Shown here in pieces: positions 23,843-34,747 of a DNA stretch of 64,000 nt. The position numbers were made by a program, and so were the translations under genes. The DNA comes from Rhipidocladum racemiflorum. Taxonomy: Eukaryota > Streptophyta > Magnoliopsida > Poales > Poaceae. Below the pieces are notes generated by a model that was given only the letters and a program-made list of their open reading frames with translations, made no database searches and had not been told where the DNA came from. Within the stretch, counting starts at the first letter, position 1. Each line of letters opens with the position of its first letter. The stretch is taken from positions 124,001 to 188,000 of the forward strand of contig JAYEVF010000027.1 in the NCBI GenBank assembly GCA_036346355.1. Reading direction: 5' to 3'.

Positions 23843-24738
23843 CTACTCGTAACGCGTGCAAATAGCAATAAATAAATAAAACAGTACCCAAAAGTGTTCA
23901 AAAGTTCAAATAAATTTCGTAAACAGAGAAAGCTCATTTTTATAAATTTTTAGAAACTGAATCGTCATAGTCAGAGTTAAAATGCAAAAGTTATAACCGT
24001 TTAAAGTTAAAAGAAAACATTAATTAAACATAAATAGAGAAATATTCATAGTCAAAAATTAATTAAAATTCATATTTGAGCAGGTCTCATTTTTATGAAA
24101 ATTTAGAAATTTGAATCACCCAAATCGGAGTTGAAACGCAAAAGTTATAAGCGTTTGAAGTTTGAATCTATTTTTAAAATCAATAAACCGAATTAAATAA
24201 ATAATTTCTTTTTCGAAAAATGATTTATTGCGTCAGCATGACACATGGACCAATCAGAGGCCGCCACGTTGCCTCGGGTCCATGGACCCGGCGCACGGTG
24301 CGGCTTGGTCCACCGTGGACCCATGAGAGGAGCCGCCCAGATCGTCTTCGAGTTGTTAGATGAATGGTCGCTCCCGTCGGATTTGGATCTTAGCAACAAA
24401 CCACCGGAGGTGATCCCGATGCTAATACCCAAGCCCAAACGAGATAACTCTACAAACATCCAAACGACTCGACAACAACCCCGGTATTCCCCCGGTATGC
24501 GATCCGAAACTCGCCCAGGATCCCCACATACCGGTTCCCAATGCCATATCACATTCAATTCGCACAAAGGGGCATCGAGCCCAAACTCACCACCAGGGAT
24601 GCAAAAACGCGGAAGCAACAAACACACCACACGGCACAAAGAGGCCCAACAAAGGCAACCAACAAGACGACCAAACGAAAAGGTAGACAAAGCCATTGCA
24701 GAAATAAAAGTGTGATTACACAACAAAAGTATCATCAT

Positions 24739-26624
24739 CTATCCTATACAACAAAAGTAAAACACCCCGGAAGTGTCATGCCCTGAACAATCCCGGGCGC
24801 ACGAGTGTCGACAGCCTCTATTCGGTGCCCACTTGGTCACCGATAGCGATGAGGGGCGTAACTCACACCCCTCTAGATCCTCACCTGCAAAACCACAAAG
24901 TAGAAGCCTGAGTACAAAAGGTACTCGCAAGTCTTACCCGTGGTCCATATATGACCGACTCCAAAGGATTATGCATTTGGATATAGCAAGGAATAAGCTG
25001 AAGGTAAAATAGTTGCAAAATGCTTAACATTTGTTATTTAGTTACTTGAACTACTCAAGTTACAATTCTTAGCGCGGTTGTAACAGCACCTACCTCTAGG
25101 TGAAGTTAGCAAGTTACAATCCACAACAATTAATCACATTCAATTCGAGCTCAAGCCCAACGGCGAACTTCAGTTTAAGTTGTATACTACGTGTAACAGC
25201 AATGACCAAGCGTTCTCATATCCGAGAGCGCGGCAATTCGAATCGCTTAATTAACCCTGCAGGGAAGCATTGATCACACGACATGTGCACGAAGGAACAT
25301 CATGTCAACCCCCTCCCATCCATACTTACTTGCCGAAGTACCCTCATGGGTCCGAAAACCTAGCACCCTCTCGAGTAGCCCAAACCCGGCTTGGCCACTC
25401 GAGAGCCGGCCTAGGCCTCGCCCTCAACATCACGCCCAACCGCATGAAGTCGTAGTCCTTCGAGTAAGCATGCGATAAAACAGGGCTTACCCTACCATAA
25501 TCAGGCATGTGACCAACCAAAAAGGTGCCCAGCCATGGGGCCACATCGGATCGGTCCTTAGCTGACTCAGGCGGGACTACCACATTTGGGTCTCCTTACC
25601 CAAATGCCCCAATTCTCCCGCCCGGTCTCCAATTATACCTTTTTCCACCACATAACCATAAACAACAGTTCCAGATACTTTAATGAGTAAACCTCAAGCA
25701 GTGGAACCATCCACTACTTGGCCCAAACCCGACTCCTAAGCATACTAAGCACGACACAACTTATACCCATAATCTAGCTCCAAGGGAGGTGTCTTCAAGT
25801 AACAATGAAAAGGGTACATGCAGCAATTAGGATCTAGCCTATCCCACATTCCAACTCCTAATGCAACACTTAACACCCAATAAGCAGTAAATTCACAAAA
25901 ATAGATTTCACATAAGGTTCAAGATGCATAGGTGCTTGCCTTGCTCTTCTGCTTGCGGATCAACAGCGACTTGCCCCTCGGCACTTCCCTCAACCACGGC
26001 CACGTCAGTCGCCGCGGGATCATTCTCTACACGGATACAATGCACAATGAGATGCATGCAAAGCGAAAGAAACGACTACAACGCAAACCCCAACAAAACC
26101 CACAACGGAACAGACCAGCATAACCCGGACAGTCCGGGTATTTCATCCGGACAGTCCGGCTAACTCGGACATTCCGGCCATATGCGTCCGGATACGCCGG
26201 CCTAAGGCGGACACTCCGGACTGGGGTCCGGAAACTCCGGTCCTGGCGCATCTTGCCCAACTAACACGAGGGATCGAGGTGCCACCGAACTCTATGGCAC
26301 CACGAGGCCTCGATCTACGACTTTCCTACACGTGGCTAAACCGGAGAAGCTCCGAGCTAGCTCAACCCACGACGAACGGATCTCATTCTTTACATCTCCA
26401 ACCAATACTCAACCTAACTCTAGGGATGACATTATCTACCCCCGATCTACAACCCTAACATCCAACATTGCCCAAACCAACCCCCAATCCAACCACCCAC
26501 CAAAACCCTAACACCCCCAAAGCTCAACCCAAACCTCAAACTCGCAACCCAACCTCAAATCCAACCCCAAAGGAACCCTAGAACTCAAGGGCACTAGATA
26601 GGGAGTCCAAGAAGGGAGCTTACC
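24739..26624 (-). other. Candidate spliced micro-ORF in the gypsy 3' LTR (exon 3 24739-24884, exon 2 25940-26026, exon 1 end 26624)
   Basis: Minus strand. Exon 1 ends TTGAAG before canonical GTAAGC (GT 26623-26622). Exon 2 (87 nt) follows GTGTAG, is open in phase 1 and ends AEEQ at CAAG|GCAAGC. Intron 2 (1055 nt) ends with a clear pyrimidine tract and TTTTGCAG. Exon 3 continues in phase as G-EDLEG and stops at TAG 24739-24741. In the 5' LTR copy (exon 2 33587-33673) exon 3 has a one-base length difference. This is the best-formed 3' splice site of the set. Confidence 0.5.
26117..26250. repeat. Cluster of TCCGGA/CCGGA palindromes in the gypsy LTR
   Basis: About ten units of the type CCGGACAxTCCGG spaced 15-25 bases. 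The other LTR has the matching cluster at about 33772-33893. Confidence 0.85.
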
Positions 26625-26844
26625 TTCAAGGAGGAGGAACGAGAAGGAGAGGAAGCCGGGTAGGGGAAGGAAGACGCCGGCTTGAAGGAGAGCTTGAGGT
26701 CACCGGGATGGGGAAGCCATCAAGGAGGAGCCACGGGAGGTCGCCGGCCGGTGTGGAGCTCGCCGTGGAGGAGCCCAAGGTGGGGAGCACGGAAGGAGGG
26801 AGCAAGTAGGAAGAAATGAATGGAGAGGGGACCACAAAAATCAG

Positions 26845-26853
26845 ACTTTTATA
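26845..26853 (-). promoter_or_regulatory. TATA box, gypsy 3' LTR
   Basis: TATAAAAGT on the minus strand. The same motif lies at 34492-34500 in the 5' LTR, which would drive the element's genomic RNA. Confidence 0.6.
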
Positions 26854-26867
26854 CAAAACCCCCACAC

Positions 26868-27050
26868 GATCCGGACTCTCCGGACGCTCAACCCGGAGAC
26901 TCCGGGTTGGGGTCTTCGGTACAGTCAACCCGGACACTCCGGGTTGGGGTGTTCGGTCAGGGCAATCCGGATACTCCGGACAATATATCCGGACATTCCG
27001 GGTTGAGTCCGGACATTCCGGATGTTGATCCGGACACTCCGGATGCCCCA
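26868..27050. repeat. Second TCCGGA palindrome cluster, near the LTR 5' end
   Basis: Units such as CCGGACACTCCGG and CCCGGAGACTCCGGG, upstream of the TATA box. The 5' LTR copy (34516-34722) has an extra unit (about 20-25 bases), so array length changed after insertion. Confidence 0.85.
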
Positions 27051-27078
27051 GAAAATCTGGAATTTTGGGGCCTTGACA

Positions 27079-27115
27079 AACCCTCCCCCCCTTAAGGGAA
27101 TCTCGCCCCGAGATT
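27079..27115 (-). other. Polypurine tract and palindrome at the 3' LTR
   Basis: The reverse complement of 27079-27096 is CTTAAGGGGGGGAGGGTT. AATCTCG-CCC-CGAGATT lies at 27099-27115. Confidence 0.75.
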
Positions 27116-27186
27116 CAGGACAAACGTACACACGGATTAGAACCCTGACAGACACGCCCTAAACCTTAGGAATTTTACGCCTGCAC

Positions 27187-30100
27187 TTACAGGGCATCGA
27201 AGAATTCCGGGTACTCGGTCTTTAGGTGATCTTCGGGTTCCCAAGTAGCTTCATCCTCAGTGTGATTGCTCCATTGAATTTTATAGAATTTGAGCGTCCG
27301 TCGACGGGTCTTGCGTTCAGTTTCTTCCAAAACCCGAATTGGATGCTCTTGATAGGATAGATCCGGTTCAGGCACAACTCCGAGATCATCCACTTCAAGT
27401 GACTCGAAAGGGGTACGGAGACACTTCTTCAACTGGGAGACATGGAAGACATTATGGACCATCGCGAGGGTGGGAGGAAGCTCTAGCTGATATGCAACCT
27501 GACCACGCTTCTCAAGGACTCGGAATGGCCCTATGTAGCGAGGCGCCAGTTTCCCTTTAATTCCAAACCGACGAGTGCCTCGAAGAGGGGACACCTTTAG
27601 ATAGACAAAGTTGCCAATATCGAAGGAGAGGGGTCTCCTACGGCGATCGGCATAGCTCTTCTGTCGCGACTGTGCTACCCTCAGGTTTTCCCGAATGGTC
27701 CTCACTTTTTCTTCTGCCTCCATGACCAGTTCAGGCCCAAGAAATGAACGCTCTCCACTCTCAGACCAGTTGAGAGGTGCTCTGCAGCTACGACCATAAA
27801 GTACCTCAAAAGGGGACATTTGAATACTGGTCTGGTAGCTATTGTTGTATGCAAACTCGGCATACGGGAGGCACTCCTCCCACTTCTTCCCATAAGACAG
27901 CACACACGCCCTCAACATATCTTCGAGGATCTGATTGACTCTCTCGGTCTGGCCATCAGTTTGAGGGTGGTATGCTGAGCTGTAGAGTAGTTTTGTGCCC
28001 AGTGCCTGATGCAGACTTCTCCAGAACTGGGAGACAAACTGCGAGCCCCGATCTGAAACTATCCGCTTTGGCACTCCATGCGGACACACAACCCGAGATA
28101 TGTACAGCTCCGCATATTTCGTGGCTCGATAGGTGGTGCGAACGGCTAGAAAATGTGCAGATTTAGTCAACCGATCGACAATAACCCATATTGAGTCGTG
28201 ACTCGAAGAAGTCAGAGGCAGGCCGGTGATGAAGTCCATGCTGATGTCTTCCCACTTCCAACTTGGGATGGGTAGAGGCTGAAGAGTACCAGCTGGCTTG
28301 AAGCGTTCAGCCTTCACCCGCCTGCAGACATCGCACTCGGCCACATAGCGAGCAATTTCGCGCTCCATGCGAGCCCACCAGAATTGCCGCTTCAGGTCTT
28401 GGTACATTTTGTTGCTGCCCGGATGGATGGTGAGCAACGAGTTATGGGCTTCATCGAGGATCGCCCGCTTCAACTCTTGGACATCCGGGACAACTATGCG
28501 CTGACCGAACCACAAGGTTCCTTGCTCATCCAGGCGAAAACCAGGGGCTTGGTCAGAATTCACCTTGTCGCGAATTTGGGAGACACCCTCATCATTCCTC
28601 TGAGCCTCCCAAATCCGATCAAGCAATGTGGACTTCAACTCCACATTAGTTAGGAAACCCTCTTCCACCATTTCCAGGTTGAGCTTCTGGAACTCGGCAT
28701 AAAGGGTAGCACTCCGTGGTGGAAGAGTGAGGCAATGGCATTGTACCTTGCGGCTTAATGCATCAGCCACCACATTAGCCTTCCCAGGGTGGTAATGGAC
28801 TTCCAAATTGTAGTCCTTAATCAACTCAAGCCATCTCCGCTGCCTCATATTCAAATCTGCCTGCGTGAAGATGTACTTGAGGCTTTTGTGATCAGTGTAG
28901 ACATTGCACTTGTTCCCCAGGAGATAGTGGCGCCAAATCTTCAAAGCATGAACCACTGCTGCAAGCTCCAGATCATGGGTGGGGTAGTGCTCTTCATGGT
29001 GTTTCAGCTGCCGAGATGCGTAAGCGACAACTCGGCTGTCCTGCATAAGCACACAGCCGAGCCCGATGCCAGATGCATCGCAATACACATCAAACGGCTT
29101 GTGAATGTCGGGCTGGGTAACGACGGGAGCTGTAGTGAGGCGCTGCTTCAGAGTCTGAAATGCTCGCTCACAGCCCACATACCACTTGAACTCAGTGCCC
29201 TTTTTCAACAATTCCGTCATGGGCTTATCTATCTTCGAGAAATCCTGGATAAACCGGCGATAATAGCCAGCCAGCCCAAGGAAACTGCGAATCTCTGTGA
29301 TCGACTTGGGCTGCTCCCATTTGAGCACGTCCTGCACTTTGCTTGGATCGACAGCCACGCCTCGCTCAGAGAGGACGTGTCCCAAGAAAGATACTTCCTT
29401 TAGCCAGAACTCGCACTTGCTGAACTTCGCATACAAGCGGTGTTCCCGAAGTCTCCCGAGAACGACACGAAGGTGCTTGGCATGATCTTCCTCGCTGGCT
29501 GAATAAATGAGGATGTCGTCAATGAAGATGACGACAAAAGAATCCAGCTCTTCCATGAAGATGGAGTTCATGAGGTACATGAAATACGCCGGTGCGTTCG
29601 TCAAGCCGAACGACATAACGGTGTACTCATACAACCCATACTGGGTGGAGAAAGCAGTCTTTGGGATATTCTCCGCCCGGATTTTAATCTGATGATACCC
29701 GAGCCTTAGATCAATCTTGGAGAATACCCGCGCACCAGCAAGCTGATCGAACAGGATATCAATCCGAGGCAGAGGGTACTTGTTCTTAACGGTGACAGCA
29801 TTCAAGGGACGGTAATCCACGCAGAGGCGAAGTGAACCGTCCTTTTTGGTCACGAAGAGAGCCGAGCAGCCCCACGGTGAGGAGCTCGGGCGAATGAAGC
29901 CCTTGTCCATCAGTTCCTTCAGTTGTTGCTTCAGCTCAGCCAGCTCGTTTGGTGGCATCCGATATGGCCGCTTGGAGACTGGAGCGGTCCCAGGCTGCAA
30001 CTCCACTACAAACTCAACATCCCGATCAGGTGGCATCCCTGGCAGTTCCGCTGGGAACACATCGGGGTATTCTGACACCACAGGAACAGTATCTAATTTC

Positions 30101-30498
30101 TTGACTTCGGCGCCATTTAAGGAGCAAAGTGTGGCCTTGCCCTCGTCAAAGAGTAAGGTCAACCGGCTGCCCTTCAGTCCCCTCAGTGAAATGGAGCGGC
30201 GAGAACAATCGATGATGGCCTGCCGCGGCGTGAGCCAGTTCATACCCAAAATGACATCTAGTCCACGCAATTCAAGGAGTAACAGGTTGACAAGGAAAGG
30301 AATCCCCTGAACCAGCACTGACGCCTTCAGAACAGCTTGGTTGGTTACCATCTCCGAACCGACTGCCTTAATGAGAAAAGAGGTACCGCTGCTACACACA
30401 CTCATCTGGTGTTGCAAGGCAAAGTCTTTGCTAATGAAAGAGTGCGATGCCCCCGAGTCAAACAGAACCCTAGCAGCATAACCATTGACAAGCAACAT
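27187..30498 (-). CDS. pol: Chromovirus polyprotein: protease, reverse transcriptase, RNase H, integrase, chromodomain
   Basis: One open frame of 1103 codons. Domains by residue: aspartic protease (DSGA 14-17), reverse transcriptase about 190-370 (catalytic FIDD 325-328), RNase H about 468-585 (D474, E511, D536, D579), integrase zinc finger H685, H692, C722, C725, catalytic D755, D816 and E852 (the 35-residue spacing of DD35E), GPF at 990-992, and a chromodomain about 1048-1095 (QWSNHTEDEATWE). The encoded enzymes would copy the element RNA into DNA and insert it. The domain order PR-RT-RH-IN-chromodomain is diagnostic of chromoviruses. DLRLGYHQ at 263-270 has Leu where relatives usually have Ser, fitting a C-to-T change. 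The first Met is not a natural start: the frame should continue from gag, but a 5-base repeat at the junction shifts it. Confidence 0.95.
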   Translation of the reverse strand: MLLVNGYAARVLFDSGASHSFISKDFALQHQMSVCSSGTSFLIKAVGSEMVTNQAVLKASVLVQGIPFLVNLLLLELRGLDVILGMNWLTPRQAIIDCSRRSISLRGLKGSRLTLLFDEGKATLCSLNGAEVKKLDTVPVVSEYPDVFPAELPGMPPDRDVEFVVELQPGTAPVSKRPYRMPPNELAELKQQLKELMDKGFIRPSSSPWGCSALFVTKKDGSLRLCVDYRPLNAVTVKNKYPLPRIDILFDQLAGARVFSKIDLRLGYHQIKIRAENIPKTAFSTQYGLYEYTVMSFGLTNAPAYFMYLMNSIFMEELDSFVVIFIDDILIYSASEEDHAKHLRVVLGRLREHRLYAKFSKCEFWLKEVSFLGHVLSERGVAVDPSKVQDVLKWEQPKSITEIRSFLGLAGYYRRFIQDFSKIDKPMTELLKKGTEFKWYVGCERAFQTLKQRLTTAPVVTQPDIHKPFDVYCDASGIGLGCVLMQDSRVVAYASRQLKHHEEHYPTHDLELAAVVHALKIWRHYLLGNKCNVYTDHKSLKYIFTQADLNMRQRRWLELIKDYNLEVHYHPGKANVVADALSRKVQCHCLTLPPRSATLYAEFQKLNLEMVEEGFLTNVELKSTLLDRIWEAQRNDEGVSQIRDKVNSDQAPGFRLDEQGTLWFGQRIVVPDVQELKRAILDEAHNSLLTIHPGSNKMYQDLKRQFWWARMEREIARYVAECDVCRRVKAERFKPAGTLQPLPIPSWKWEDISMDFITGLPLTSSSHDSIWVIVDRLTKSAHFLAVRTTYRATKYAELYISRVVCPHGVPKRIVSDRGSQFVSQFWRSLHQALGTKLLYSSAYHPQTDGQTERVNQILEDMLRACVLSYGKKWEECLPYAEFAYNNSYQTSIQMSPFEVLYGRSCRAPLNWSESGERSFLGPELVMEAEEKVRTIRENLRVAQSRQKSYADRRRRPLSFDIGNFVYLKVSPLRGTRRFGIKGKLAPRYIGPFRVLEKRGQVAYQLELPPTLAMVHNVFHVSQLKKCLRTPFESLEVDDLGVVPEPDLSYQEHPIRVLEETERKTRRRTLKFYKIQWSNHTEDEATWEPEDHLKTEYPEFFDAL

Positions 30499-31613
30499 AC
30501 CTGCCAGAACAGAACCGTACCACCCTCAGGGATCGCCTCGGTGTCGACGTAGCGGACGTGACCCGAGTGCTGCACTGGAGGTGGAGGTAGTGCTGAGGTG
30601 CCCGAAGGTCGAGGAGCAGCTGCAACACCGCCCCTTCTTGGGAAGGGACAATCCCTGATGAAGTGTCCAGCCCGCCCGCAGTTGTAGCATGGGCCCGGTC
30701 CAGAGCCTGTCACCACTCGCACTCCCGACTGTGGCTGGGGAGGATGAGGGGCAGCAACAGGAGGACGAGCCACTCCAGCCGGCAGGGGAGGTGCAGGGAC
30801 AGGGGCCCTTGGTGGTGGAAAAGCGACTCGGGCCCGCTGTGAACTGCTGCCCGCCGAGAACTGTGCGCCCCGCTTTCGCTTCTTCTCCTCTTGGTGGTTT
30901 CTCATCTTATGCTCAACGGTGATCGCCCTACTCACCAAGGCATTGAAATCGGCGAAATCGCACACCGAGAGCTGGTCTTGCATCTTCGCCGACAATCCGC
31001 TCATGAAGCGGCCCTGCTTCTTCTCATCAGTATCAACCTCCTCCGGCGCATACTGAGCCAGGTAGTTGAACTCTCGTGAGTAGTCTACCACAGTCTTGCT
31101 CAACTGCCTGAGGGCCAGAAATTGCTGCTTCTTGATATCCATGAGCCCTTTCGGGATATGGTATGCCTGGAAAGCCTCACGGAATTCTGCCCATGTCACT
31201 CGGTGTCCAGCAGGCTGCATCACCAAGAAATTGGCTCACCAAGCACCGGCAGGGCCTTGAAGCTGCTGCACCGCGAAAGGAGCCTTCTGAAGGTCCTAGC
31301 ACTGGATAAGAGCAAACTTCTGCTCCATTGTGCGCAGCCAGTCGTCTGCCTCCAAGGGATCGCTGGCCCGGGAGAACACTGGCGGCTGAGTGTGGAGGAA
31401 GTCCAAATAGCCATTTGGGCGGGCTCGCCCTTCACCGCGGCCACCCGGAGCACCGATCTCGACCAGCATCTCCAGAATCCGGTTGGTGGTCTCCTGGTTC
31501 CTCTCTGACCGCAGCATGATATCCAGCACATTGGGAGGAGGAGGCGGATCACCACGGCCAGGCTGTGACCGCCCAGCGCCCTCATCATCCCCCATGCCCC
31601 CACGGGTCCTCAT
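30499..31613 (-). pseudogene. gag: Chromovirus gag with two stop codons and a frameshift
   Basis: The start ATG is at 31613-31611 (MRTRGGMGDDEG). The gag core continues with DPLEADDWLR, an in-frame TAG at 31296-31298, a second in-frame TGA at 31236-31238 (after AW), then the conserved EFREAFQAYHIPKG and FNYLAQYAPEE. A CCHC zinc knuckle (CYNCGRAGHFIRDC) marks nucleocapsid. Near 30505-30516 the plus strand reads AGAACAGAAC, a tandem 5-base repeat that moves the frame so gag no longer joins protease. Both stops fit C-to-T/G-to-A transitions. Gag would form the virus-like particle. This copy probably cannot supply it. Confidence 0.9.
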
Positions 31614-31949
31614 TCTGTTGCCAACCAAGGACAGGCGACGAAAGTTAGAACCCCCACAGAATGGACAAGTCCTAAACATAGCAAACCCCGAACTGATCCC
31701 CCTCTTTAGACTGTAGCACCCCGCACTAGGGTCCCACAAGTCTAGCACACTCAAACAAACACAATTCATGATGCAAGACGACAGGGCACATGCACATGCA
31801 TGATATGATATGACATGCACGATTCCAACGCAACTCACACTCACCCTTATGACCTAGGGCGGGGACAAGTACTATCTTCTACCTAATGCATTATGACAAT
31901 CCTAACCCATTTCCTAACTGGTCGTCGAGTTGGGGTCCGTCTTTGTGCG

Positions 31950-31965
31950 CCTTGCTCTGATACCA
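31950..31965 (-). other. Primer binding site complementary to initiator tRNA-Met
   Basis: The reverse strand reads TGGTATCAGAGCAAGG, four bases inside the 5' LTR end. TGGTATCAGAGC is the usual plant tRNA-iMet primer site. Confidence 0.88.
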
Positions 31966-31969
31966 GCCC

Positions 31970-34747
31970 TGAGAGGAGCCGCCCAGATCGTCTTCGAGTT
32001 GTTAGATGAATGGTCGCTCCCGTCGGATTTGGATCTTAGCAACAAACCACCGGAGGTGATCCCGATGCAAATACCCAAGCCCAAACGAGACAACTCTACA
32101 AACATCCAAACGACTCGACAACAACCCCGGTATTCCCCCGGTATGCGATCCGAAACTCGCCCAGGATCCCCACATACCGGTTCCCAATGCCATATCACAT
32201 TCAATTCGCACAAAGGGGCATCGAGCCCAAACTCACCACCAGGGATGCAAAAACGCGGAAGCAACAAACACACCACACGGCACAAAGAGGCCCAACAAAG
32301 GCAACCAACAAGACGACCAAACGAAAAGGTAGACAAAGCCATTGCAGAAATAAAAGTGTGATTACACAACAAAAGTATCATCATCTATCCTATACAACAA
32401 AAGTAAAACACCCCGGAAGTGTCATGCCCTGAACAATCCCGGGCGCACGAGTGTCGACAGCCTCTACTCGGTGCCCCGCCCGGTCACCGATAGGCAGTAG
32501 GGGCAGAACTCACACCCCTCTAGATCCTCACCTGCAAAACCACAAAGCAGAAGCCTGAGTACAAAAGGTACTCGCAAGTCTTACCCGTGGTCCATATATG
32601 ACCGACTCCAAAGGATTATGCATTTGGATATAGCAAGGAATAAGCTGAAGGTAAAATAGTTGCAAAATGCTTAACATTTGTTATTTAGTTACTTGAACTA
32701 CTCAAGTTACAATTCTTAGCGCGGTTGTAACAGCAGCTACCTCTAGGTGAAGTTAGCAAGTTACAATCCACAACAATTAATCACATTCAATTCGAGCTCA
32801 AGCCCAACGGCGAACTTCAGTTTAAGTTGTATACTACGTGTAACAGCAGTGACCAAGCGTGTTCATATCCGAGAGCGCGGCAATTCGAATCGCTTAATTA
32901 ACCCTGCAGGGAAGCATTGATCACACGGCATGTGCACGAAGGAACATCATGTCAACCCCCTCCCATCCATACTTACTCGCCGAAGTACCCTCATGGGTCC
33001 GAAAACCTAGCACCCTCTCGAGTAGCCCAAGCCCGGCTTGGCCACTCGAGAGCCGGCCTAGGCCTCGCCCTCAACATCATGCCCAACCGCATGAAGTCGT
33101 AGTCCTTCGAGTAAGCATGCGATAAAACAGGGCTTACCCTACCATAATCAGGCATGTGACCAACCAAAAAGGTGCCCAGCCATGGTGCCACATCGGATCG
33201 GTCCTTAGCTGACTCAGGCGGGACTACCACATTTGGGTCTCCTTACCCAAATGCCCCAATTCTCCCTCCCGGTCTCCAATTATACCTTTTTCCACCACAT
33301 AACCATAAACAACAGTTCCAGAGACTTTAAGGAGTAAACCTCAAGCAGTGGAACCATCCACTACTTGGCCCAAACCCGACTCCTAAGCATACTAAGCACG
33401 ACACAACTTATACCCATAATCTAGCTCCAAGGGAGGTGTCTTCAAGTAACAATGAAAAGGGTACATGCAGCAATTAGGATCTAGCCTATCCCACATTCCA
33501 ACTCCTAATGCAACACTTAACACCCAATAAGCAGTAAATTCACAAAAATAGATTTCACATAAGGTTTAAGATGCATAGGTGCTTGCCTTGCTCTTCTTCT
33601 TGCGGATCAACAGCAACTTGCCCCTCGGCACTTCCCTTAACCACGGCCACGTCAGTCGCCGCGGGATCATTCTCTACACGGATACAATGCACAATGAGAT
33701 GCATGCAAAGCGAAAGAAACGACTACAATGCAAACCCCAACAAAACCCACAACGGAACAGACCAGCCTAACCCAGACAGTCCGGGTATTTCATCCGGACA
33801 GTCCGGCTAACCCGGACATTCCGGCCATATGCGTCCGGATACTCCGGCCTAAGGCGGACACTCCGGACTGGGGTCCGGACACTCCGGTCCTGGCGCATCT
33901 TGCCCAACTAACACGAGGGATCGAGGTGCCACCAAACTCTACGGCACCACGAGGCCCCGATCTACGACTTTCCTACACGTGGCTAAACCGGAGAAGCTCC
34001 GAGCTAGCTCAACCCACGACAAACGGATCTCATTCTTTACATCTCCAACCAATACTCAACCTAACTCTAGGGATGACATTATCTACCCCCGATCTACAAC
34101 CCTAACATCCGACATTGCCCAAACCAACCCCCAATCCAACCACCCACCAAAACCCTAACACCCCCAAAGCTCAACCCAAACCTCAAACTCGCAACCCAAC
34201 CTCAAATCCAACCCCAAAGGAACCCTAGAACTCAAGGGCACTAGATAGGGAGTCCAAGAAGGGAGCTTACCTTCAAGGAGGAGGAACGAGAAGCAGAGGA
34301 AGCCGGGTAGGGGAACGAAGACGCCGGCTTGAAGGAGAACTTGAGGTCACCGGGATGGGGAAGCCATCAAGGAGGAGCCACGGGAGGTCGCCGGCCGGTG
34401 GGGAGCTCACCGTGGAGGAGCCCAAGGTGGGGAGCACGGAAGGAGGGAGCAAGTAGGAAGAAATGAATGGAGAGGGGACCACAAAAATCAGACTTTTATA
34501 CAAAACCCCCACACGATCCGGACTCTCCGGACGCTCAACCCGGAGACTCCGGGTTGGGGTCTTCGGTACAGTCAACCCGGATACTCCGGACATTCAGTCC
34601 GGACACTCCGGGTTGGGGTGTTCGGTCAGGGCAATCCGGATACTCCGGACAATATATCCGGACATTCCGGGTTGAGTCCGGACATTCCGGATGTTGATCC
34701 GGACACTCCGGATGTCCCAGAAAATCTCGAATTTTGGGGCCTTGACA
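31970..34747 (-). mobile_element. 5' LTR of the full-length chromovirus
   Basis: Same termini and modules as the copy at 24324. Differences seen: an extra palindrome unit near 34580-34605, a changed stretch at 32463-32510 with a one-base length difference, and scattered substitutions (for example 32065, 32091). TATA 34492-34500; candidate exon 2 at 33587-33673; hairpin 32557-32573. Confidence 0.92.

Larger units (their letters stand above)
24324..27078 (-). mobile_element. 3' LTR of the full-length chromovirus
   Basis: Plus-strand ends TGAGAGGAGCC and GGGGCCTTGACA (sense TGTCAAGGCCCC...CTCTCA). TATA (TATAAAAGT) at 26845-26853. Two clusters of TCCGGA-type palindromes lie at 26117-26250 and 26868-27050, on either side of the promoter region. 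Hairpin GAGTACaaaagGTACTC 24910-24926; palindromic block 25226-25285 (AATTCGAAT, CCCTGCAGGG). Confidence 0.92.

Noticed and set aside
24245..24715. Opposite frames of 156 and 181 codons, repeated at 31914-32384
   Set aside because: Both lie in the terminal part of the gypsy LTR and are repeated because the LTR is repeated. No known domain; the minus frame differs only in its flanks.
28789..29403. 204-codon plus-strand frame
   Set aside because: Shadow of the intact pol gene on the other strand.
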